From: Pantoea alhagi
GTDB lineage: Bacteria > Pseudomonadota > Gammaproteobacteria > Enterobacterales > Enterobacteriaceae
Direction: 5' to 3'
Assembly (NCBI RefSeq): GCF_002101395.1
Contig: NZ_CP019706.1
Coordinates: forward strand, 3,596,001-3,660,000
Length of the DNA stretch: 64,000 bases
The notes beneath the pieces are model-generated. The model worked only from the letters and a program-made list of their open reading frames with translations. It was not told where the DNA came from and made no database searches. Shown here in pieces: positions 16,798 to 25,386 of the stretch; within the stretch, counting starts at the first letter, position 1, and every line of letters starts with the position of its first letter. The position numbers were made by a program, and so were the translations under genes.

Positions 16798-16972
16798 TCG
16801 GATGCTGCTGCTGGCCTGTTGTTTTGGGTTAGGGGGCTGCGTACCGCGTATTGAGGTCGCGGCGCCAAAGGAACCGATTACCATCAATATGAATGTGAAA
16901 ATCGAGCATGAAATCCATATCCGGGTAGATAAAGATGTGGAAGCGCTGCTGAAAGATCAGAATCTTTTTTAA
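16787..16972 (+). CDS. ynbE: outer-membrane lipoprotein YnbE
   Basis: A 61-residue lipoprotein with lipobox LGGC (Cys18), an AAGGA ribosome site upstream and the family tail KIEHEIHIRVDKDVEALL. YnbE is the outer-membrane partner that stacks onto the end of YdbH in E. coli. It begins 11 bases inside ydbH and is followed by ydbL after eight bases, so the three are co-translated. Confidence 0.95.
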   Translation: MRINRMLLLACCFGLGGCVPRIEVAAPKEPITINMNVKIEHEIHIRVDKDVEALLKDQNLF

Positions 16973-16980
16973 GGAGCAGC

Positions 16981-17307
16981 ATGATGAAAGGCTGGAGCGT
17001 ACTCTTTCTGCTCTGCATGTTGACGGCAACACCGGCGCAGGCGCTGACGCTGGATGAGGCGCGTCAACAGGGGCGCGTTGGCGAAACCCTGAGCGGCTAT
17101 CTGGCAGCACGTCAGCATGACGCAGAGACAGAGGCGCTAATCACGCACATCAATCAGCAACGTGAACAGCGTTATCGGGAAGTTGCGCAGCGTAACCAAC
17201 TTTCTACCGCTGAAGTTGCGCGTATTGCCGGAGAAAAGCTGGTGCAGCGCGCCGCCGCCGGGGAGTATGTACAGGGGATTAACGGCAGGTGGGTAAGAAA
17301 ACAGTAA
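16981..17307 (+). CDS. ydbL: YdbL, DUF1318 periplasmic protein
   Basis: A 108-residue protein with a signal peptide cleaved near AQA/LTLDEA (about residue 21) and a DUF1318 domain (residues about 22-105: LDEARQQGRVGETLSGYL ... GEYVQGINGRWVRK). In E. coli YdbL is reported to help the YdbH-YnbE bridge form correctly. AAGGAG lies four bases before the first ATG (16981) and seven before the second (16984), so the second may be the real start. It is the last gene of the ydbH operon. Confidence 0.93.
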   Translation: MMKGWSVLFLLCMLTATPAQALTLDEARQQGRVGETLSGYLAARQHDAETEALITHINQQREQRYREVAQRNQLSTAEVARIAGEKLVQRAAAGEYVQGINGRWVRKQ

Positions 17308-17352
17308 CGCGGCGGAGAGCCGGGGATAAAGCACAGGCGTAAGAATAACATG

Positions 17353-17375
17353 CTGGCCGCTGCTGCAGCGGCCAG
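17353..17375. terminator. bidirectional terminator between ydbL and azoR
   Basis: Perfect 8-base repeat ctggccgc / gcggccag, loop tgctgca, between two convergent genes. Confidence 0.6.
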
Positions 17376-17383
17376 CGCAGGCA

Positions 17384-17983
17384 TCAGGCGGTTGCCAGCT
17401 GCTGCAAAACTTCTTTTGCTTCAGCGGTGGCTTTGGTGGCCACTTCCGGGCCGTAAGCGATACCTTCAGCAAAAACGAAGCTCACGTCGGTAATGCCGAT
17501 AAAGCCGAGGAACAGCTGCACGTAAGGGGTCAGCAGATCGGTAGGCGTATCTTTATGAATGCCGCCACGGCTGGAAATCACTACCGCGCGTTTCCCTTTA
17601 ACCAGGCCTTCCGGGCCCGCTTCGGTATAGCGGAAAGTGACGCCAGCGCGGGCGATCAAATCGAAATAGTTTTTCAGCTGAGTAGGGATATTGAAATTGT
17701 ACATCGGCGCCGCAATAACAATCACATCGTGCGCGTTCAGTTCAGCGATCAGCTCATCAGAGAGCGCCAGCGCTTCTTGCTGACGCGGGGTCAGTTCGGC
17801 ATCGGAAGGACGCAGTGCGCCGACCAGTTCGCCATCCAGTACCGGGATCGGGGTTGCAGCCAGATCGCGTACCGTTACCTGATCGCCGTTCGCACTGGCC
17901 TCGGCGGCATAAAAATCGGCCAGCTGGCCTGACTGAGAGTAACCGGCAAGAATACTGGATTTTAAAACTAATACTTTGCTCAT
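17384..17983 (-). CDS. azoR: FMN-dependent NADH-azoreductase AzoR
   Basis: Flavodoxin-fold quinone/azo reductase of 199 residues using FMN and NADH. The N-terminal FMN phosphate loop KSSILAGYSQSG, the block IAAPMYNFNIPTQLKNYFD and the segment SSRGGIHKD around the flavin ring are conserved. The start is the ATG at 17983 (AGGA eight bases upstream); the frame stays open further upstream but the extra residues are not in the family. It lies between ydbL and hrpA, as in E. coli. Confidence 0.96.
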   Translation of the reverse strand: MSKVLVLKSSILAGYSQSGQLADFYAAEASANGDQVTVRDLAATPIPVLDGELVGALRPSDAELTPRQQEALALSDELIAELNAHDVIVIAAPMYNFNIPTQLKNYFDLIARAGVTFRYTEAGPEGLVKGKRAVVISSRGGIHKDTPTDLLTPYVQLFLGFIGITDVSFVFAEGIAYGPEVATKATAEAKEVLQQLATA

Positions 17984-18237
17984 GCTGTTTTCCTGTCTGC
18001 TGATTAGGGAAGTCTGTCTGCTCAATGGTTTACACTGTAGGGAGTTTAACTCAGCAGTGAAAGCGCAATATTTCGAGTCCTATGTTCAAAATTCCTGAAC
18101 AAGCCCAGAGGCAATCTTTGTCAATACGCGGCCTGTGTTACCATACGCCGCAATAAATGAACGTAATGTCGGCCAGTGCCGACCACGCGGCGGCCATAAC
18201 AGCAATCAGAAGCCGCTGTGTTAATAAGGTAATAACT

Positions 18238-21200
18238 ATGTCTGTCGAATCAAACACATCGCCGCTGGCCCCTTTCTGGGCGCGGCTGGATAGCGTGACG
18301 CTGCGGGATCGCCAGCGCCTGCAACGTCGCCTGCACGGTGCTAAAAAGGTAAAAAACCCAACGGCCTGGCAGAGTATCGCCGAGGAGCTGGAGAAAGAGT
18401 TTGCGCTGGCCGAACAGCGTTTGCAGCAGCGCCAGGCGGCGACGCCGGTTATTCGCTTCCCGGAGAATCTGCCGGTTAGCCAGAAACAGCAGGAGATTGC
18501 TGACGCCATTCGCGATCATCAGGTGATTATCGTGGCGGGTGAAACCGGCTCCGGTAAAACCACCCAGCTGCCGAAAATTTGTCTGACGCTGGGGCGCGGC
18601 GTCAAAGGATTGATCGGCCACACGCAGCCGCGTCGTCTGGCGGCGCGCACGGTAGCCAACCGTATTGCCGATGAGCTGGAAACCTCACTGGGCGGCTGCG
18701 TCGGCTATAAAGTGCGCTTTAACGATCAGGTCAGCGACAATACGCAGATCAAACTGATGACGGACGGTATTCTGCTGGCAGAAATCCAGCAGGACCGGCT
18801 GTTAATGCAGTACGACACCATCATTATTGATGAAGCGCATGAACGTAGCCTGAATATCGATTTTCTGCTGGGCTATCTGCGTGAGCTGTTGCCGCGCCGT
18901 CCCGATCTAAAAGTGATTATTACCTCGGCGACCATCGATCCGCAGCGCTTTTCACGCCATTTCAATAATGCGCCGGTGGTGGAAGTTTCCGGGCGCACGT
19001 ATCCGGTCGAGGTGCGCTATCGTCCGGTGGTTAACGATGTGGATGACAGCGATCGCGATCAGCTGCAGGCAATTTTTGATGCGGTCGATGAGCTGGCACA
19101 GGAGAGCAGCGGCGATATCCTGATCTTTATGAGCGGCGAGCGTGAAATCCGTGATACCGCCGATGCGCTAAGCAAGCGCGACCTGCCGCATACGGAAATT
19201 CTGCCGCTTTATGCGCGCCTGTCCAACGCCGAGCAGAACCGGGTGTTTCAGTCACACAGCGGACGTCGCATCGTGCTGGCCACCAACGTCGCGGAAACTT
19301 CGCTTACGGTGCCCGGCATCAAATATGTTATCGACCCCGGCACTGCACGCATCAGCCGCTACAGCTACCGTACCAAAGTGCAACGCCTGCCGATCGAGCC
19401 GGTATCGCAGGCATCGGCTAATCAGCGCAAGGGGCGCTGTGGCCGCGTCTCTGAAGGGATCTGTATCCGTCTCTATTCCGAGGAAGATTTTTTAAGCCGC
19501 CCGGAATTTACCGACCCGGAGATTCTGCGTACCAACCTGGCATCGGTTATTTTGCAGATGACCGCGCTGGGGCTGGGCGATATCAGCGCCTTCCCGTTTG
19601 TTGAAGCACCCGATAAGCGCAATATTCAGGATGGCGTGCGCCTGCTGGAAGAGTTGGGCGCGATTACCGAAGAGGAAAATGGCCGCTATCGCCTGACGCC
19701 GTCGGGCCGCCAGCTGGCGCAGTTGCCGGTGGATCCGCGGCTGGCGCGGATGGTGCTGGAAGCGCAGAAATATGGCTGCGTGCGCGAAGTGATGATTATC
19801 GTCGCAGCGCTCTCAATTCAGGACCCGCGTGAGCGACCGGTAGAAAAGCAGCAGGCCGCTGATGAGAAACATCGGCGCTTCGCCGATAAAGAATCTGACT
19901 TTATCGCCTTCGTTAACCTGTGGAACTATCTCCAGGAGCAGCAGAAAGCGCTGTCCGGCAACGCTTTTCGTCGCCAGTGTAAAACAGACTATCTCAACTA
20001 TCTGCGCGTGCGCGAATGGCAGGATATTTATACCCAGCTGCGCCAGGTCGTACGTGAACTGGGCATGCCGGTAAATAGCGAACCGGCGCCGTACCGTGAA
20101 ATTCACACCGCACTGCTGACCGGTTTGCTGTCGCATATTGGCATGAAGGATGCCGAAAAGCAGGAGTTCAGCGGCGCGCGTAACGCCCGTTTCTCCATCT
20201 TCCCCGGCTCGTCGCTGTTTAAAAAGCCGCCAAAATGGGCCATGGTCGCGGAGCTGGTGGAAACCAGCCGACTATGGGGACGTATTGCCGCGCGGATCGA
20301 TCCCGAATGGATCGAGCCGATTGCCCAGCATCTGCTAAAACGCAGCTACAGCGAACCGCACTGGGAGAAAGCGCAGGGCGCGGTGATGGCGATGGAAAAA
20401 GTGACGCTGTACGGCCTGCCTATCGTGAACGCGCGCAAGGTCAACTACGGCAAAATCGATCCGCAGCTGTCGCGTGAACTGTTTATTCGTCATGCGCTGG
20501 TCGAGGGCGACTGGCAAACGCGCCACGCCTTCTTTAAGGCCAACCAGAAGCTGCGCAGCGAAGTAGAAGATCTGGAGCATAAATCGCGCCGCCGCGACAT
20601 TCTGGTGGACGATGAAACACTGTTTGCCTTTTATGACAGCCGCGTGGCGCATGAAGTGGTTTCCGCTCGTCACTTTGACAGCTGGTGGAAAAAGGCCAGT
20701 CAGCAAACGCCCGATCTGCTCAGTTTCGATAAAGAGATGTTGATTAAGCAGGGTGCGGATAAGGTCAGCAAACTGGATTATCCCAATTTCTGGCAACAGG
20801 GGAATCTCAGGCTACGCCTGAGCTATCAGTTTGAGCCCGGCGCTGATGCCGATGGCGTAACCGTGCATATTCCGCTGCCGCTGTTAAATCAGGTCGAAGA
20901 GAGCGGCTTTGAATGGCAAATTCCCGGTCTGCGCCGCGAGCTGATTGTGGCGCTGATTAAATCGCTGCCGAAGCCGGTTCGGCGTAATTTCGTGCCTGCG
21001 CCCAACTACGCCGAGGCATTTTTGGGGCGCGTGACCAGCACTGAAATGCCGTTACTGGATGCGCTGGAGCGCGAGTTCCGCCGCATGACCGGCGTGACTA
21101 TTGACCGCGAGGCCTGGCAATGGGATCTGGTGCCCGATCACCTGAAAATAACGTTCCGCGTGCTGGATGAGCATAACCGCAAGCTGAAAGAAGGGAAGGA

Positions 21201-22140
21201 TCTGACGGCCCTGAAGACGGCGCTGAAAAGCAAGGTTCAGGAAACGCTGTCGAAAGTGGCCGACGATGGGCTGGAGCAGAGCGGCTTGCATATCTGGAGC
21301 TTTGGCGATCTGCCCAGCCAGTTTGAGCAGAAGCGCGGCAGCTACAGCGTAAAGGCCTGGCCGGCGCTGGTGGATGAAAAAGATAGCGTGGCGATTCGCC
21401 TGTTTGACAGCCAGCATGAGCAGCAAAAAATGATGTGGCGCGGTCAGCGCCGTCTGCTGCTGTTGAACATTCCTTCGCCGATAAAATACCTGCATGAGAA
21501 ACTGCCAAACAAAGCCAAGCTGGGGCTTTACTTTAATCCCTACGGCAAGGTGCTGGAGCTGATCGATGACTGTATTACCTGCGGTATAGATAAGCTGATG
21601 GCAGAAAATGGCGGGCCAGCCTGGAAAGAAGAGGAATATCAACAGCTGCATGAGAAAGTACGTGCCGGGCTGAACGACACGGTGGTGGAGATCGCCAAAC
21701 TGGTCGAGCAGATCCTGACAGCGGTATTTAATATCAACAAACGGCTGAAAGGGCGCGTGGATATGACCATGGCGCTGGGGCTGTCAGATATTAAAGCACA
21801 GATGAGCGGCCTGGTTTACCGTGGTTTTGTGACCCAGAACGGCTGGAAACGTCTGCCCGATACGCTGCGTTACCTGCGGGCGATTGAGCGGCGGCTGGAG
21901 AAATTGCCGGTTGATCCGCACAGCGATCGGGCGCGTATGTTGAAAGTGGAGCAGGTGCAGCAGGCCTGGCAGAGTTGGCTGAATAAGCTGCCGCCTGCCC
22001 GTCGCGATGATGAGGATGTGCAGGAGATCCGCTGGATGATCGAAGAGCTACGTGTCAGCTATTTCGCTCAGCAGCTTGGCACGCCTTATCCTGTCTCTGA
22101 TAAACGCATCCTGCAGGCAATGGAGCAGATTGCTGCCTGA
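18238..22140 (+). CDS. hrpA: ATP-dependent RNA helicase HrpA
   Basis: A 1300-residue DEAH-box RNA helicase, the same length as E. coli HrpA, implicated in rescue of stalled or collided ribosomes and in mRNA processing. Walker A GETGSGKTT is at residues 101-109, DEAH at 198-201, SAT (IITSATIDPQ) about 232, and the motif VI QRKGRCGR about 400. The long C-terminal HrpA-specific region follows. The ATG at 18238 has AAGG nine bases upstream; an in-frame ATG at 18157 would add 27 residues not seen in the family. The gene lies after azoR as in E. coli. Confidence 0.96.
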   Translation: MSVESNTSPLAPFWARLDSVTLRDRQRLQRRLHGAKKVKNPTAWQSIAEELEKEFALAEQRLQQRQAATPVIRFPENLPVSQKQQEIADAIRDHQVIIVAGETGSGKTTQLPKICLTLGRGVKGLIGHTQPRRLAARTVANRIADELETSLGGCVGYKVRFNDQVSDNTQIKLMTDGILLAEIQQDRLLMQYDTIIIDEAHERSLNIDFLLGYLRELLPRRPDLKVIITSATIDPQRFSRHFNNAPVVEVSGRTYPVEVRYRPVVNDVDDSDRDQLQAIFDAVDELAQESSGDILIFMSGEREIRDTADALSKRDLPHTEILPLYARLSNAEQNRVFQSHSGRRIVLATNVAETSLTVPGIKYVIDPGTARISRYSYRTKVQRLPIEPVSQASANQRKGRCGRVSEGICIRLYSEEDFLSRPEFTDPEILRTNLASVILQMTALGLGDISAFPFVEAPDKRNIQDGVRLLEELGAITEEENGRYRLTPSGRQLAQLPVDPRLARMVLEAQKYGCVREVMIIVAALSIQDPRERPVEKQQAADEKHRRFADKESDFIAFVNLWNYLQEQQKALSGNAFRRQCKTDYLNYLRVREWQDIYTQLRQVVRELGMPVNSEPAPYREIHTALLTGLLSHIGMKDAEKQEFSGARNARFSIFPGSSLFKKPPKWAMVAELVETSRLWGRIAARIDPEWIEPIAQHLLKRSYSEPHWEKAQGAVMAMEKVTLYGLPIVNARKVNYGKIDPQLSRELFIRHALVEGDWQTRHAFFKANQKLRSEVEDLEHKSRRRDILVDDETLFAFYDSRVAHEVVSARHFDSWWKKASQQTPDLLSFDKEMLIKQGADKVSKLDYPNFWQQGNLRLRLSYQFEPGADADGVTVHIPLPLLNQVEESGFEWQIPGLRRELIVALIKSLPKPVRRNFVPAPNYAEAFLGRVTSTEMPLLDALEREFRRMTGVTIDREAWQWDLVPDHLKITFRVLDEHNRKLKEGKDLTALKTALKSKVQETLSKVADDGLEQSGLHIWSFGDLPSQFEQKRGSYSVKAWPALVDEKDSVAIRLFDSQHEQQKMMWRGQRRLLLLNIPSPIKYLHEKLPNKAKLGLYFNPYGKVLELIDDCITCGIDKLMAENGGPAWKEEEYQQLHEKVRAGLNDTVVEIAKLVEQILTAVFNINKRLKGRVDMTMALGLSDIKAQMSGLVYRGFVTQNGWKRLPDTLRYLRAIERRLEKLPVDPHSDRARMLKVEQVQQAWQSWLNKLPPARRDDEDVQEIRWMIEELRVSYFAQQLGTPYPVSDKRILQAMEQIAA

Positions 22141-22145
22141 TGCAC

Positions 22146-22174
22146 GCTGGCCGTTGGGTTATTCAGCGGCCAGC
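22146..22174. terminator. hairpin between hrpA and ydgD
   Basis: Inverted repeat gctggccg / cggccagc shortly after the hrpA stop; its right arm lies inside the last codons of the convergent ydgD gene. Confidence 0.5.
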
Positions 22175-22974
22175 GCTTCCAGCTCGTCATGAAACGCGGT
22201 CACGGCTATCGCCCGGTTATCGGCGCGGTAGCGATCTGCCGCCGCCGGTGCCGAGCTTTGTACTGCAATAAGCCGCCAGCCTTCGGCAGTTTGCAGCAGT
22301 AAAGGCGATCCGCTGTCGCCAGGCAGGGTATCGCACTGATGTGACAGTACCGAACGCTGCGCCCAGCCAGTAATCAAACAGTCGCTGTGTGACCAGAGCG
22401 CATCAAGATGATCTTCCGGGTAACCCGCCTGAGTGACTTTACGGCCAGTGGTTTTTAACGCGGCGGTCAGATCGCTGCGCGAGCCGCTAAACAGTGGCAC
22501 TGGCGTGATACCGGAAGGTGGGTTGCGCAGTACAATCAGACCGTAGTCATACGGAGCGGCTGCCGCCGGCACAATCCAGCCATCGCCATCCGCCTTGAGT
22601 TTTTTCCCCAGGCCTGGATCCACGCGTCCTTCAATATCATGAATCTCATAGCGCCAGCCGTTATCGCTGGCAATAAAGCGCAGCGCAACCGGCTTATCAA
22701 GCTTGCCTGGTGGTGTAACCAGACAATGCCCGGCGGTCAGCGCCAGATGTGTTGAAATAAGCGTTGCGCTGCAGAGGTTACCGCTGGCGGTTTCCAGTTG
22801 CCCAATCGCTTCCCAGGGCACGCTGGCGGGATGCGTAATGGGCTGACGATCGTCATGATCAAAGAACAGTGTCTTGAGCTCTTCAGGACCTGGGGCATCA
22901 TCGCTCTCATCATCCGCATGAGAAAAGCTGGAAAAACAGAGTAAACCCACTACTAACACAGCCGTTATGCGCAT
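22159..22974 (-). CDS. ydgD: trypsin-like serine protease YdgD
   Basis: Secreted chymotrypsin-fold protease of 271 residues. A signal peptide ends near residue 20 (SFSHA/DDES). The catalytic triad is His83 (LTAGHC), Asp143 (PYDYGLIVL) and Ser221 (LPGDSGSPL), with cysteine pairs around His83 and Ser221 for disulfides. The start at 22974 gives the full signal sequence. In E. coli ydgD lies next to asr, and that pairing is kept here with the tiny ydgU between them. Its substrate is unknown; a link to processing of acid shock protein is only suggested by position. Confidence 0.9.
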   Translation of the reverse strand: MRITAVLVVGLLCFSSFSHADDESDDAPGPEELKTLFFDHDDRQPITHPASVPWEAIGQLETASGNLCSATLISTHLALTAGHCLVTPPGKLDKPVALRFIASDNGWRYEIHDIEGRVDPGLGKKLKADGDGWIVPAAAAPYDYGLIVLRNPPSGITPVPLFSGSRSDLTAALKTTGRKVTQAGYPEDHLDALWSHSDCLITGWAQRSVLSHQCDTLPGDSGSPLLLQTAEGWRLIAVQSSAPAAADRYRADNRAIAVTAFHDELEALAAE

Positions 22975-23094
22975 ATCTCACTCAAAGAAGGGGAGAATTA
23001 TAAGAAAAAAAGGATTAACACGCGTCATGCGTAACTATAGACGGTGAGAAGCAAAAAAGGGAGTTTAATTCGGAATATCAGTACGCTACGTGCA

Positions 23095-23175
23095 TCAAAC
23101 GTAGAAGCAGGCCGCAATGACACCGCAGAGGATCATGACGAAGAGAATAATTTCGAAACGATAGCGACGTATCAC
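23095..23175 (-). CDS. ydgU: small membrane protein YdgU
   Basis: A 26-residue ORF beginning with GTG, with GGAG eight bases upstream, encoding IRRYRFEIILFVMILCGV and ending AACFYV. It is a basic N-terminus followed by a single membrane helix, matching the pattern of E. coli YdgU, a small membrane protein found by the asr-ydgD region. It lies just past the asr terminator, so it may be expressed by readthrough or from its own promoter. Identity rests on pattern, length and place. Confidence 0.75.
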   Translation of the reverse strand: MIRRYRFEIILFVMILCGVIAACFYV

Positions 23176-23195
23176 TTCTGCTACTCCAGGATAAA

Positions 23196-23215
23196 ACACC
23201 CGGCAAACCGGGTGT
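23196..23215 (-). terminator. asr: asr terminator
   Basis: Perfect 8-base stem acacccgg / ccgggtgt with a 4-base loop, followed on the minus strand by TTTTAT. It stands between asr and ydgU. A second GC-rich palindrome (about 23272-23290) precedes it and may strengthen termination. Confidence 0.7.
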
Positions 23216-23324
23216 CTGAGATAGATAACCAGGCACCTGCGCCTCAGGCGATTTTAAGCATCGCCGCTTATCACGCCCGGTAGCCCGGGCGTCGTCAGGC
23301 GGTTATCGCGGGGAGCTTTGATGC

Positions 23325-23714
23325 TTATTTTGCGGCAGGCTTAACCACTTTTTTATGATGCTTTTTTGCCGCCTGCGCTTTCTGCGCTACCGGCTTAGCG
23401 GCATGTTTGTGATGTTTTTTCGCCGCCTGTGCTTTCTGCGCTGCTGGCTTAGCGGCATGTTTGTGATGCTTTTTCGCCGCCTGTGCTTTCTGCTCTGCCG
23501 GTTTAGCCGCCTTTTTATGGTGCTTTTTCGCGGCCTGCGCTTTTTGCGCGGCGGCTTTTTTATGTTTGTGATGGACCACTTTGTGTGAGGCTTTCGCCGG
23601 AGCAGCAGTGGTCGTCGTCGCGGTGGCAGCCAGAGCGGCAGCAGTATCCGCTGCGAAAGCCACGGAAGAGATACCCATAGCAGCGGCTACAACCAGAGCA
23701 AATAATTTTTTCAT
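23325..23714 (-). CDS. asr: acid shock protein Asr
   Basis: A 129-residue exported basic protein. The signal peptide ends near AFA/ADTA (about residue 21) and a long Ala/Lys/His-rich region follows. It carries four tandem 18-residue repeats (residues 56-127, pattern xQKAQAAKKHHKxxxKPx). Asr is made in bulk at low pH and its basic tail is thought to shield periplasmic proteins. RstA activates asr in E. coli, and a good RstA box lies about 100 bases upstream here, with rstAB itself 3 kb away. Confidence 0.95.
   Translation of the reverse strand: MKKLFALVVAAAMGISSVAFAADTAAALAATATTTTAAPAKASHKVVHHKHKKAAAQKAQAAKKHHKKAAKPAEQKAQAAKKHHKHAAKPAAQKAQAAKKHHKHAAKPVAQKAQAAKKHHKKVVKPAAK
23334..23549 (-). 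repeat. asr: four 54-bp in-frame tandem repeats in asr
   Basis: Four consecutive 54-base units encode the 18-residue repeats of Asr. They differ by a few synonymous or conservative changes, mainly at the residue after KP and at HHKH versus HHKK. Unit number is likely to vary between strains. Confidence 0.9.
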
Positions 23715-23814
23715 TGCAAGACCCTCTATTTCTTTATCATTAGCCCACTGCGGGGCCGGTGAAGAGACTATAGAGAAACGCAGTTGGGCTTTCCGTGAGT
23801 GATTGGTATCGGCG

Positions 23815-23828
23815 TGTAACCGAATGTA
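23815..23828 (-). promoter_or_regulatory. RstA box upstream of asr
   Basis: TACATTCGGTTACA on the minus strand matches the RstA consensus TACATNTNGTTACA at 11 of 12 fixed positions. It lies about 100 bases before the asr ATG, upstream of a TATAGT -10-like element at about 23768-23773. Confidence 0.7.
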
Positions 23829-23843
23829 CAGCGCGGAAGAAAT

Positions 23844-23867
23844 CTGGCCTGCTGATCAGCAGGCCAG
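23844..23867. terminator. hairpin after the M32 carboxypeptidase
   Basis: Perfect palindrome ctggcctgctga / tcagcaggccag just downstream of the carboxypeptidase stop on the minus strand. Confidence 0.55.
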
Positions 23868-23881
23868 TTAACGGCGGAAGG

Positions 23882-25372
23882 CTATGCAGAGGCCAGATAA
23901 CGCTGTTCCAGATGGCGACGGAAATGCAGCGGGTTGAGATCTTCACCGCTCGCCTGAGTGATCAACTGGGCGGTAGGGAATCGGCTGCCGTGCTGCCAGA
24001 TATTCTGCGAAAGCCAGTTAAAAATCGGCTGCAGCTCACCGGCGGCGATCTGCGCTTCCAGCTGCGGCAGCGCGCGCTTCAGCGCCTGAAACAGCTGCGC
24101 CGCATACATTGCGCCCAGCGTATAGGTTGGGAAATAGCCGAATGCGCCGTCGGTCCAGTGAATATCCTGCATACAGCCATCACGGTAGTTGCCTTTGGTA
24201 TCCAGACCCAGATAGCGCTGCATCTTCTCATCCCACAGCGCCGGAATGTCGTCCACCTCAATATCACCGGCAATCAGGGCGCGTTCGATTTCATAACGCA
24301 GGATAACATGTAGCGGATAGCTGACTTCATCGGCATCAACACGAATAAAACCGCGCTTCACACGCTGGTTAAGCCGCACAAAATTAGCGGGCGTCAAAGC
24401 GGGCTGTTCGCCCATCTGCGCAACAACCTGCGGCAGTATGTGCTGCAGAAACGGTGCGCTGCGCGCCAGCTGCATTTCAAAGAACAGACTTTGCGACTCA
24501 TGAACCGCAGTGGATCGCGCCAGCGCTACCGGCTGACCACGCCAGGTTTTCGGCAGATTTTGCTCATAGCGGGCGTGTCCGGTTTCATGGATCACGCCCA
24601 TCATGGCGCTGATGAATTCGTTTTCGTTATAGCGCGTAGTGATGCGCACATCATCCGGGACGCCACCGCAGAAAGGATGCGCGCTGACGTCCAGGCGACC
24701 GGCGTTAAAATCGAATCCAAGCAGTTTCATCAACTGCAAACCCAGCTGACGCTGCGCCTCGATCGGAAAAGGGCCGACGGGCGTATCAACCGGCTCGGCA
24801 GCCTGTTTTTCCACTACGCGCGCGAGCAGGTCCGGCAGCCACTGGATAAGATCGCCAAAAGTTACGTCAAGCTGAGCGCTGGTCATACCCGGCTCATAAA
24901 GGTCCAGCAGCGCGTCATAGCGTGAACAGCCCGCCGCCTGAGCGCGAATTTCTGCCTCTTCGCGACTCAGGCGCACCACCTCTTTCAGACTGGCGGCGAA
25001 ACCCTGCCAGTCATTCGCGGGCCGCTGTTGCCGCCAGGCATGCTCACAGCGTGACCCCGCCAGCGATTTAGCTTCCACCAGCGCAGCGGGAAGCAGCGCC
25101 GCCTGCTGCCAGGCACGTTGCATCTCCAGCAGGTTGGCCTGCTCCACATCATTCAACGATTCTTGTTGCGCCGCCTCCAGCAGGGTTTTAACCCGGCTGT
25201 CGGTGAGCAACTGGTGCTGCAACACGCTCAGCTCGGCCAGCGCTTCACCGCGCACCTGGCTGCCGGCGGGCGGCATCATGGTTTGCATATCCCAGCCGGC
25301 AATGGCGGAAAGATGTCCAAAGCGCGACAGGCGCTGAAAGGTTTGGGTAAGTTGTTGATAAGCAGATGTCAC
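23882..25372 (-). CDS. M32 family metallocarboxypeptidase (Taq-type)
   Basis: A 496-residue zinc carboxypeptidase of family M32. The zinc site HETGH is at residues 262-266 (GVIHETGHARYEQNLP), with the family blocks HPFCGGVPDDVRITTRYNE before it and VHESQSLFFE after it supplying the third ligand and active-site residues. It has no signal peptide and should be cytoplasmic. The size is normal for the family. It is not present at this place in E. coli K-12 and stands between asr and rstB in the same orientation as rstB, 14 bases downstream, so it may be read from the rstAB transcript. Confidence 0.93.
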   Translation of the reverse strand: MTSAYQQLTQTFQRLSRFGHLSAIAGWDMQTMMPPAGSQVRGEALAELSVLQHQLLTDSRVKTLLEAAQQESLNDVEQANLLEMQRAWQQAALLPAALVEAKSLAGSRCEHAWRQQRPANDWQGFAASLKEVVRLSREEAEIRAQAAGCSRYDALLDLYEPGMTSAQLDVTFGDLIQWLPDLLARVVEKQAAEPVDTPVGPFPIEAQRQLGLQLMKLLGFDFNAGRLDVSAHPFCGGVPDDVRITTRYNENEFISAMMGVIHETGHARYEQNLPKTWRGQPVALARSTAVHESQSLFFEMQLARSAPFLQHILPQVVAQMGEQPALTPANFVRLNQRVKRGFIRVDADEVSYPLHVILRYEIERALIAGDIEVDDIPALWDEKMQRYLGLDTKGNYRDGCMQDIHWTDGAFGYFPTYTLGAMYAAQLFQALKRALPQLEAQIAAGELQPIFNWLSQNIWQHGSRFPTAQLITQASGEDLNPLHFRRHLEQRYLASA

Positions 25373-25386
25373 GCAGATCTCCTTGC

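Noticed and set aside
23334..23549. Regular repeats that could suggest a CRISPR array
   Set aside because: The units are directly adjacent without spacers and are in frame inside asr.
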